From NCBI GenBank assembly GCA_020284085.1, contig JACEVL010000960.1, forward strand, positions 1 to 64,000: a stretch of DNA of 64,000 nt. Reading direction: 5' to 3'. A program made the position numbers and the translations under genes. How positions within the stretch are numbered: the first letter of the stretch is position 1; each line of letters begins with the position of its first letter. Of the stretch, positions 54,452 through 64,000 are shown piece after piece. The notes below the pieces were generated by a model that saw nothing but the letters and a program-made list of their open reading frames with translations, had not been told where the DNA came from and searched no databases. The DNA comes from Aporrectodea caliginosa (Eukaryota > Annelida > Clitellata > Crassiclitellata > Lumbricidae).

Positions 54452-55209
54452 CAGTGGTCACCAACCTTTTTTCGGTTAGGAGACGCATAGCCAAGTTTAG
54501 CAACTTTTGGGAGCCGCAATGGTGTTAGGAGCACACACATTAGCCGCTAGCATTAATCATAATATATATAATATAATCATATTATATTTAAGGAAATAAA
54601 CAAAATATTTAGCGTTAATCAGAATACATATCTAAGAAAATAAAACAATTCGTAGGCTTACTCATTTATTCGTCTTTAGATCTTGGCTACGAACTAGTCA
54701 CTTGCTAGTGAGAAACCTGGTTCTGCATGTTGCAAACTAAAGATGCATATTGTGGACTCTAACTAGAGAGAGAAGTTCTTAGTTGACCCAGGAGATTCTC
54801 GGTTGTTATCCTGTTCTATTCTAATCAATTCTGTTTAAGGACTTATAAAGCACCTCTCACAGTACAACCTAATCAGAGTCGCTTCCTGTGCGAAGACCCC
54901 CTCGAAAATCTAAAGTCTTATAAGAGAACGGGCAGAAACAGCAGTGCCCCCAGATATACGATCACAGCACAACTTTGATTTCAGAATGTTCATAACTGAA
55001 AAAGTTTATTCTCATATAGGCCTATACGCTTATCCAAAAATGAAACAATTTTACTAGCCAGCATGCAGCAAACATTCCATATTAATTTTTTTATAGAGCA
55101 ATTTATTTCGTCACATAGGAAATGTCATTTTCTAGAAAGCTCTGAAGAGCCGCCAAAGAACTTTTCGAGAGCCGCATGCGGCTCGCGAGCCGCGGGTTGG
55201 TGACCACTG
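54452..55209. mobile_element. hAT element, 758 bp, non-autonomous
   Basis: CAGTGGTCACCAACC at the left and inverted at the right; exact 8-bp duplication TGGTAGAC at 54444-54451 and 55210-55217. No transposase. Confidence 0.93.
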
Positions 55210-55404
55210 TGGTAGACCGTGTATCCTATAATACAGCACTCACGAACAGCATGCTACTTTAGATTTAATAATCTCTTATGCTTCAACAAACGTTAGGCCT
55301 ATATAAAGTAGGCTCATATGACATATGTGGCAAAAGTAGAATATGAAACAACTTTTGAAGTATGTGTCGAATGTGAGATCGAAAGCTGGTATTTTTCAGA
55401 AGAG

Positions 55405-55850
55405 TTCATTCATTCATTCATTCCAAAGATTTATATAGCGCCCCTTCAAGGTTACTACTCAGGAGCGCTCCCGACCCAACCCCGGCTGAAAAGGATGGTT
55501 TTAAGGCTAGAGTAAAACGCATCTGAATGAACTCTAGGCATTAATCGTAATACTAATGGAAGCCCATTCCATAAAATGAGACCCGCAACAGAGAAGGCGC
55601 GATGCTGTCTAAGAGCAGTTCGCGCACGGGGAACAAGAAGTTCACCATGTGTGGAGGAGCGGAGAGCTCTACGTCCCTGCACATCCAGAGTAGGGCGACA
55701 GAGCTCTTGTAAATACACAGGAACGGAACCTAAGAGGCACCGCCAGACCAAAGCAGAAAGCCGGTACACAATCCGCTGCGGGATAGAAAGAGTTAGGCTA
55801 TAGTGTGTTCGTTCCATGTCGATAGCGTTAACCATTGTCATATTATTTCT
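55405..55850 (-). mobile_element. LINE 3' fragment, minus strand
   Basis: RRALRSSTHGELLVPRART, RAFSVAGLILWNGLP and the GGGGCGCTATATAAAT terminus with AATG tail. The frame is open for about 128 codons. Confidence 0.85.
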
Positions 55851-56030
55851 AAGTAATTAATTAATGTTGGTGTCATCAACCAATATTACGAATTCAAACT
55901 GCTTGGCTACTGAAGGTAGTTATTTATGGTTCAATTATTAAGATAAGTCTAATTAATGACCCTAAGATCTGACCATGAAGAAACACTAAAGCGATGGTTT
56001 AAGGTCATTCTGCAGGTAGAGGCGGGATAA

Positions 56031-56115
56031 CTACTGGGCGAGTGTAGAATACTGGACGGTGTTAAAGGCCTTAGAGAAATATAGTGATATTATGGTGGCC
56101 GGTGGCGCATAAGTT
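56031..56115 (-). pseudogene. LINE RT fragment
   Basis: ATIISLYFSKAFNTVQYSTL is the RT motif with the conserved D-F-S-K-A-F-D block mutated. Confidence 0.6.
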
Positions 56116-56383
56116 GGTAGCGAGAAGAGAGAGAGAAATAGAGAGAGAAAGAGAAAGAGAGAGGTCACGCAGCTGTGGTAGATCCAGTGGATCAGAAGGC
56201 ATATCGGTCCGAGAAAAGTTGATCGATGGGAGGTTGGGTAAACGTAGGATATAAATAAATGTGAACTATTACTCTCTGAAGAAAGCGCGAGAGAACTGGC
56301 AAGATTGAGATTGGCCGAAAGTTCGCTGGAACAGCCGACTGTCTGTCTTGGCCGCAGCCTGCAGGAAAGATGATTGCGATCTT

Positions 56384-57120
56384 TCAGTGGACGAGTGGGC
56401 ACGTACGAGACAAAAGAGCGTTGGATTGAAGAGGATCGCGAATGCCTAGGAATAAACAGAGGTTTCTGGATGAACTGTCAATGATGAGACGCCACTCGTT
56501 CTGGTTTACAGTCGATTCTATTTGCCTCGGACAGAAGGGCCATATTGTGGCCAAAGCAGAGCCCATCTTGGCTGGTGAAGAAGCTGGAAAAAGCCATTGT
56601 CATTGAGAGCGTCTCGGTTCGTTAGTATAGGTTTCTCCTCTAAGATCGGAAATTGTAATCTGGGTCTCCAACATCTTCCTCGCTCTCTAACTTACTGCTC
56701 TCTTCTGAAGATGGCTGTTTTCTGTCCTGAGGAGTGGGTACGGGAAGCTCGGGAAAGTGTGGCACCGGAGAGATTGATGAAGGTATTTCCGGTTTCGTGA
56801 TAGCAGGTGCATTCTTGTGAGTCCGTCGTTTGGAAGAATCCACCCATCATCATTAACAATTTCCTGAGGGTCAGTGGGTTCTCGTCAAATTCTTGGGAAC
56901 CAAACCTTATGGCTCTCTTTTTTCTCTGTGCCATCCTGCAACAGAGCAAACCAAAATTGTGAGCATAACAAAATAAATGTATTTCACCTATGACTAATGT
57001 GTAAGCCTTTCTCGCAATATATAATGTATTTGTTCAATAACATTGACAATTCTCAAAAATAGCAAAATTGAAAACTTTTATAACATGAAATGTCGCCTTC
57101 TAAGTAAGTATCAATGGAAT
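56384..57120 (-). pseudogene. second decayed copy of the multi-copy uncharacterised gene
   Basis: After acceptor TTGCAG: RKKRAIRFGSQEFDENPLTL, then SSKRRTHKNAPAITKPEI, PVPHFPELPVP, EEDVGDPDY, and further on NEWRLIIDSSSRNL. It is more complete at the 3' side than the copy at 34720-37425 and inverted to it. Frameshifts at about 56850 and 56570. Confidence 0.55.
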
Positions 57121-57607
57121 ACATACTTCTATCGCCGTGTTCCATTTAGTATAGACGGAATTGTGTAACAAATTTATATAGCGCTTCGATTTTGGAGGTC
57201 CGTGGAGTTTCAGTAGCGGCGACTTTTCTCGCAGTAAGTAATGAATCCAGCCTCATGCTGAGTGGTTCTATGAATTCTATTGAGAATACGTAATGAGATG
57301 ATCTAGCATAATTCGATTGGAATTCATATGGAGCGTAAGTGATGTGAACCCATCCCATACAGAGGCTTTGGCGTGATCACAATAAAGATTAATGAGATTT
57401 GTCAATCTTCCTGACATTTTGCAGCAACATAGCTAGACTAAGCACAACCTCTTACGCTTTCAAATAACTATGCAACTTTACTCACAACACAAGGAAGAGT
57501 GTCCATCTAGGGGCCAAACAGCATTAGAAGTTTATTTCAACTTTTCAATTGTAATGGCAATTGCTAAAAGACTCTCAACTTCTTGCTGCAGCTGTTCAGC
57601 TTAGTTT
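57121..57607. other. no gene recognised
   Basis: A possible minus-strand LINE terminus (TTTATATAGCGCTTCG) lies near 57173. Nothing else. Confidence 0.35.
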
Positions 57608-57917
57608 GCCTATAGGATATGCAAATTTACAATTAGGCTATAGGATATGCAAATTTACAATTAGGCTATAGGACATGCAAATTTACAATTAGGCTATAGG
57701 ATAAGCACATTTACAATTAGGCTATAGGATATGCAAATTTACAATTAAGCTATAAGATATGCAAATTTACAATTAGGCTATAGGATATGCATATTTACAA
57801 TTAGGCTATAGGATATGCAAATTTACAATTAAGCTATAGGATATGTAAATTTACATTTAGGCTATAGGATATGCACATTTACAATTAGGCTATAGGATAT
57901 GCAAATTTACAATTAGG
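57608..57917. repeat. 28-bp minisatellite, about 11 units
   Basis: Unit CTATAGGATATGCAAATT plus TACAATTAGG, very regular with scattered substitutions (AAGC for AGGC, CACA for CAAA). Each unit includes ATGCAAAT, the octamer recognised by POU-domain factors, in the majority of copies. Confidence 0.95.
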
Positions 57918-58149
57918 CGAGGGCGTTGCGTTGGTCCATTTTTATGGGCCTTGTCTAGCCGAAGTGGCAGCAGTTCTAGCAGCAGAGTCTTGCTTAGATC
58001 GGCATAGACCGTGTATTGGCCTCCTGCTAAGGTAGCAGGCTTTTAATTGCTTCTTGGCTGTTGTCCCTCATTGTCTTCGCTGCCTATAGAATATTCAATG
58101 AGAGGTGGGCGGGCTGGCTCGTCTTCTAGGTACTAGCCTCCAGCTACAG

Positions 58150-58817
<668 letters not shown>

Positions 58818-60487
58818 GCTAGTCATTGTTTCTAAAGCGATCTTGAACTTAACCTTGGTATCTAGGTCAAAAACTTATAGTCGTATCATTGTATGGGTGC
58901 GGTGACCTTTGAACTGATCACTGCATACTTCAAAACTACCGTGAGATATTGACACTGAAGGATTTCAGCAGGCTCTCAGCTGTTGCTCTTTATGACGCTT
59001 GACCCAATATATATGTAGGGCAACATGCAGCGGTCAAGGCGACTGTTTGTAATGGGGTTCTACACACAACTATATAGCCTACGGGTAACTATCGAAGGTA
59101 CGTTGAACTACAAAACAGGATACGATTTATAGATGCGGGATATTGCGCACATTACTAACTTTAGGCTATGATTTTCAAAAGAATACCTGCATCTAGGACA
59201 AACAGTTTCAAGGTCGGTCAGTAGTTAGCCTACTCCATAAATAATCTCAGCGCGCGTGGGAACCGCATTCGTGTCGCTGGTCACTGCGAACGGCACATAT
59301 TGTTGGAGAGAGCTAACAGTTGTGAACACTAAACTACTTAACACTGCGCAGTAAGCCTTTTCATACTGCTTGATTTTCGGGAAAAATTAAACATTACGTT
59401 CTAATTTGATTCTAGATTCAGATTGTTTAAATGCATGTGCAAGACATGGGCCAAATGTTCGCTTCAAAGTTGCTAAGTAAATAAAGAAATGAAGTTTCTA
59501 AGGCCAATCAAATTTATCTCGGGCGAATCCATGCAATCCGCCCACACTTAATCAGGAATAACAGAACAATAATAACTGAAACAATCCTAAGTATTGAGTG
59601 CATCGATGATCGATTTGTGAATTAATTCATATGCAGTTAGGAAATGCGCCATAGCCTAGTAGCCCTATCGGGCTGGACTTTCAACTCATAGGTCGGCAGT
59701 GCCAGGGTAGAAAGGTCTTTGGAGATTGTTTACTCCACTTACGCCCTGAACACACTTGGCTATGCAATGAGCGCACATGCGCTGACAGTAGGCGACATCA
59801 TCGGTGGAAGGAACATCCGCTGAGAAAGAGGAAGTAACCCTCGAGTGTTCCTTTCGTCTTCTTCTTGGTCTTTGTCCTTTTCTGTCTTCATCTCAAGTTA
59901 TTTGAATCTGAATGAGGGCTTTCCATTTTCTGGACACGATGCATATGCGGGCTAGAAAAATGAAAAACTAACACTTCCTAACAACGGTAAATATCCGACG
60001 AAAACGCATAAAATTATGGCCTACGTCGGTATAGTGCATGAAAGCGACATTTGCCATATGTCTTGGCAAAGTCTATATAAATTGCATCATCATGGTTTAC
60101 CTTATCACTTATAAAAGACTACAAATGTAGAAAAATACGATCATGCCCAATAGAAACACCCCTTCCCCAATTAAAACCCTTGCTAGAGTGTTTCCTGGCT
60201 ACGTTCCTGACTGCAAGCACTGAGAAGGTTCCATCGTATCCACGAAAGTGTTACGTTGTCTTACGCGGATGCCATGATCCGAGTGCCGTGGTACTAAATG
60301 GTCCGTAAGAGTTCACGGTAAACCAACGGGAGCAACGGAGTCTAAGACTGACTAGGTCCTGTAAGACGTCATGCCGAAACCAAGCTGCAAGAAAGGCCGT
60401 TCGATCCATCCGCCGCCAGGAGTGATCTGCAAAATTGTCGAAATCTCTTGCAAGAGTCATAGCAAACTAGGAGCTATTGTCTGCGTT

Positions 60488-60576
<89 letters not shown>

Positions 60577-60577
60577 T
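60488..60577. repeat. (ATC)n microsatellite
   Basis: About 90 bp of ATC; the inverted partner at 30380 is a shorter GAT run. Confidence 0.95.
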
Positions 60578-60782
60578 TACAGCGTTATTGTCATTGTCAT
60601 CATCTTAATTATTATTTTACTTGTCATTTCATTCAATTGGTTTAGTTGGTTGAGGTTACGTGGTTCTTTTGGTATCAGGAAGAAAGAATGAATGAATTGA
60701 AACGCAGTACTGGGATGATCCATAGGCGCAAGCACCCTATGGGACCCGTGGGACGCGTCCCCAAACTTTCGGCTGCTTTTGA

Positions 60783-61004
60783 CAATAGCATGTAGCAATG
60801 TAGAAGCAGAATGCAGCTTCTCAGCATTAAGGCGTGTCAAAACGTACTTATATATATATCAGCATGAGTCAAGAGCGTTTGAATCATTTAGCGATCTTGC
60901 ATGTCCATTGTGACTCAATCGACAGCGTAAACGTCTCACAGATTACATGCGAGTTTGTTACAAAGTGCGAGTTACGTAAATTGATCTTTGGCGATATCAA
61001 GTGA
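60783..61004 (+). pseudogene. hAT transposase C-terminal fragment, second copy
   Basis: EAECSFSALRRVKTYL then SMSQERLNHLAILHVH, then a stop. Partner of 30015-30242. Confidence 0.75.
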
Positions 61005-61659
61005 TTCTTGAGTCTTGACGTTCCTTTAGTATTTTCATGTATTGTTTTAATGTTTTACTTTTTTAATTTAACATTTCATAACTGTTATTTTCAGCAAATA
61101 CAATCGTTGATCCTGCAGGCTGCTAATTAAATAATGTTCACACTAAAGCCGCTAAACTTAAGTCAGTAAGAATTCAGTGTAGAATGTTGCCGTATAGTTT
61201 CACTCTAAAACTTTACTTCGTCTCGCTTTTTGAAAATCCGACTATTGCTCGTAGTAGAGATCCATAAGGACATTTTCAATTTGTAATGTTGCGCCTGCGA
61301 TCGATGTTCTTCCAAAACCTAAAATCTCAGTTTTCTCACATATTAAATAGTCAAATTTTCTCACAGATCGAGATGGCTAAAGTAGTTTATTTCGAAATCA
61401 TCATTGAAAATTTCGAGGTAAACAAGACCACAAAATGTACTGCATTATTTTGGCGTCAAATGCTCATAATTGCGCCGGATTCTGTGGGAGCTTACGACTC
61501 TCATTACCCATAGTCTCTATGGACTTTTTGCCCTCAGCAGTCGCGGCTTCGCGCCCGTCTCGCTCGCAGTTCCACCACTCGGACGTTCAAGTGGGTCTCC
61601 CAACTTCTAGACCGTGGCTGCTCCCCTCACTGGGACTGCTGGGTGGTTTACTATCAAAT

Positions 61660-61815
61660 GGGCGCAAATCAAAAGGGCGCAATCAAAAGGGCGCAATCAA
61701 ACGGGCACATGTTTAAAAGGGCGACAATCGAAAGGGCGCATGTTTAAAAGGGCGAACAAAAGGGTACATGTTTAAAAGGGCGAACAGCAAAAGGGCGCAT
61801 GTTTAAAAGGGCGAA
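61660..61815 (+). repeat. left tandem-repeat TIR of MULE family 3
   Basis: Units of AAAAGGGCGCATGTTT and AAAAGGGCGAACA, about 15 bp, combined in about 30-bp super-units. Confidence 0.9.
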
Positions 61816-62112
61816 TGTAAATAAAGAACGTGTTCATTAGAGAGAAGAACAAACGGGCGAAATACGTAAGGGTTTAAAGTGACCATAGCGTAACGTAACT
61901 TTAAGTTATTATCTTAATTGAAAAGAATGAAACATGGCCATTTAAAAAAATTCTATTCCATAACACCATCAGCTCCATACCTCCTCATCCAACAGTTAGC
62001 GGGTACAGTTCAAGCGTTCCTTAACACGAGTGATTAAACAAGTTCGATTCAGCGTAATAATAATAATTATTATAAAGACGTAGATGCTGCTGATTACAGA
62101 TTGGCTTCTTAA

Positions 62113-62396
62113 TTAAGCTTGTAATTCAAGGTTGTGAGCAATGCCCCTTAAATAGTCCAGATTCGAACGTTTCCCATATTCAGCAACGAATCTTTTCAGC
62201 CGTTCAGCGCAGGCCTTATATTTCCTGTTTCCTGCGGATGTTGTCCAGCTACAAATTGTTCCATTTTAGTGCGTTTAAGCCCTGTTCCTTCTTCAGGGCC
62301 TCAATGAACTTCCAGATTGTAGGGTGGTAGACTGGTAGGCACCAAGAAGTTGACAAAATGCGCGATGCCAACTCTCGACTGAGTTGTTCGTCTTTG
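62113..62396 (-). pseudogene. MULE transposase C-terminus (family 3)
   Basis: On the minus strand: YHPTIWKFIEALKKEQ, then after a frameshift MEQFVAGQHPQETGN, then RFVAEYGKRSNLDYLRGIAH and a stop at 62113. This is the standard C-terminal signature of FLYWCH-type MULE transposases. The catalytic part is gone. Confidence 0.82.
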
Positions 62397-62404
62397 GGAT
62401 GTTC

Positions 62405-63340
62405 TAGTCCCCGGCACCGCCGCCATCCGCCGCCGCCGCCAGTCGCTAAGCCCTTAAGTCGAAGTCAGTCGCTAAGGCTATCGACTGGACCCAGTCGCCC
62501 CCGCCGCCGCCCAAGCCGCCGCCGCCGCCGCCGCCGCCGCTAAACCCTCAAGTCGAAGTCAGTCGCTAAGCTATCGACTGCTATCGACTTTGTCCGCTTA
62601 ATATATCAGCAGTTATTTATTTACTACCTTACTGCCTACCTAGGACTACTTTCTTACTTTACTAGATATACACTAACTTCCAAGTAATTCATATTTAGAC
62701 TTACTATCAACCATAAAAGCCTAAGATACGTCGATGCTATCAACAGTCAGATTTTTCTGTCACGTTACCTAACGTGGCGCACTTCTTTAATTGAAAATGG
62801 CGTCTCTTCGATGCAAACGTTGCGTTGAAACTACGCTTTCTTCAGTGTCTTCAAACACGGTACAACTAAAGATGATGCCGGAAAAATTGATAATGTGTTT
62901 GCGAAATTAGGGAAAAATAGGCGAACTACTGTTAAGTCTGGGTAAGACATACCTACAATAGGGGCACGAATATAGGCAGACTTGAATGCTGCATGCAATA
63001 GTTTCTTATCCGATTTGAATGTAACGCGATAACGATTTCATAATTTTGTCTTGGTTGGTGTAGCCTATAGGCCAATATTTCCTCTTAATCTACCACCGCA
63101 TTATTTGGCCACAAACCATGACGTGCAGCGAAACGTGACTTTACAGTACGCCGTAAAATGCATTTTATTGTTAGGTAACTAATAGACGTACCTGATTACA
63201 CGAGAAGTCGTTAAGTCAGTCGATAAGCCTAAGCGACTTAGTCAGTCGATAAGCGAGTGACTTAGTCAAGTCAATCGCTAAGTCAGTCGCTAACTCTCCA
63301 AGTCAGTCGCTAACGCTTCTGTTAGCGACTCCGGGGACTA
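62405..63340. mobile_element. nested element with TAGTCCCCGG inverted ends
   Basis: 10-bp TIR TAGTCCCCGG/CCGGGGACTA with exact 8-bp duplication GGATGTTC at 62397-62404 and 63341-63348. Both ends carry AGTCGCTAAG-like subterminal repeats, plus a CCG-rich tract at 62420-62540. No ORF; superfamily unknown, TSD size as in hAT. Confidence 0.82.
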
Positions 63341-63347
63341 GGATGTT

Positions 63348-63600
63348 CGCCCTTTTAAACATGCGCCCTTTTGATGTTCGCCCTTTTAAACATGCGCCCA
63401 TTTGATGTTCGCCCTTTTAAACATGCACCCATTTGATGTTCGCCCTTTTAAACATGCACCCATTTGATGTTCGCCCTTTTAAACATGCACCCATTTGATG
63501 TTCGCCCTTTTAAACATGCACCCATTTGATGTTCGCCCTTTTAAACATGCGTCCGTTTGATTGCGCCCTTTCGATTGCGCCCTTTTGATTTGCGCCCCTT
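63348..63600 (-). repeat. right tandem-repeat TIR of MULE family 3
   Basis: 31-bp super-unit TTCGCCCTTTTAAACATG plus CACCCATTTGATG, about eight copies. Confidence 0.93.
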
Positions 63601-64000
63601 TGATAGGATACGCTGCTGGGTGATGCCAGCCACTGGCACTGGCATACATGTATTTTCTTGTATAGGCCTATGTGATATAAATTTATATGAATTTTGACGT
63701 ATCAGTAAACGAACCACGTACAAACCCAATTTGAGCATAATAGAGAAGCCAGAGATATATCTAGTTCCAGGACCCAGTATGGATGAATGGAAAGAATGGA
63801 TTGCATAATTTGCATTAGAATAAAATTGATGTATAAATGGTTAAATGGGGTTTTTAAAGATTAGGCTAAATGTACTATGTTATTAATTTAAGGATAAAAA
63901 GAATATGGATTTGAGAATTCAAAAGATGAAATCCGTGTATACAATATATGGCCTACATCCGCTTCAATCTATGTCGAGCATCTAAAATACTGCAAACGTT

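Larger units (their letters stand above)
58935..61513. repeat. duplicated segment, inverted partner 29500-33845
   Basis: It contains the second hAT C-terminal fragment (SMSQERLNHLAILHVH at about 60860) and an unoccupied hAT insertion site near 59280. Confidence 0.85.
61646..63612. mobile_element. MULE with minisatellite TIRs (family 3)
   Basis: Ends GTTTACTATCAAATGGGCGC and, inverted, CGTATCCTATCAAAGGGG; 10-bp duplication CTGCTGGGTG at 61636-61645 and 63613-63622, single at the empty site 43449. TIRs are tandem arrays, inverted. The interior has a degenerate MULE transposase C-terminus on the minus strand and a nested 936-bp element. Confidence 0.92.
61515..64000. repeat. segmental duplicate of 43338-43820, interrupted by a MULE
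   Basis: Flanks 61515-61645 and 63613-64000 are collinear with 43338-43820. Confidence 0.88.

Noticed and set aside
62420..62540. CpG-island promoter in the CCG-rich tract
   Set aside because: It is a CCG triplet repeat within a nested transposon, with no TATA, start or gene nearby.

Overview
This is a gene-poor, repeat-saturated animal nuclear window. Spliced genes with canonical GT/AG introns, tRNA-derived SINEs, CR1/Jockey-like LINE fragments, hAT, mariner and MULE DNA transposons, a Ty1/copia element and long microsatellites all point to an invertebrate metazoan. The strongest clue to the host is a set of genes that read as linker subunits of the giant extracellular hemoglobin (erythrocruorin): signal peptide, coiled coil, LDL-receptor class A module, then a cysteine-containing C-terminal barrel. 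Known linkers are annelid proteins, so I infer an annelid, probably a marine worm; the species cannot be told from the sequence. Layout. 1-9.8 kb: SINEs, LINE 3' ends, hAT MITEs, microsatellites and a strong hairpin, with no host gene recognised. 9.8-25.6 kb: two complete three-exon linker genes, head to head (A on minus, exons 10229-9829, 11625-11497, 15655-15409; B on plus, exons 18416-18662, 24001-24129, 25140-25540), each predicted to encode 258 aa. They lie in a large inverted duplication. Intron 1 of B holds a 3.5-kb MULE whose terminal inverted repeats are 15-bp minisatellites. 26-34 kb: duplicated, transposon-riddled DNA. 34.57-34.70 kb: an uninterrupted heat-shock-element array directly upstream of a TATA box, feeding into a decayed multi-copy gene that is interrupted by a hAT element, itself interrupted by a mariner. 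41.2-43.3 kb: a third linker copy (C) with an intact exon 1 and TATA box but no LDLa or barrel exon. 44.4-53.7 kb: an S-adenosylmethionine-dependent methyltransferase gene (164-codon first exon, two short downstream exons) with a 4.3-kb copia retrotransposon in intron 1 and a second minisatellite-TIR MULE in intron 2. 54-64 kb: more hAT and LINE debris, a 28-bp minisatellite, a 660-bp GTA tract, the second arm of a large inverted duplication of 29.5-33.8 kb, and a third minisatellite-TIR MULE whose insertion site is preserved empty at 43.44 kb. How it fits together: the only clearly functional loci I can support are linkers A and B and probably the methyltransferase. Around them, many insertions can be dated relative to each other by exact target-site duplications, nested order and empty paralogous sites. 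The most unusual pattern is three sequence-unrelated MULE families in 45 kb whose inverted repeats are all built of short tandem units.
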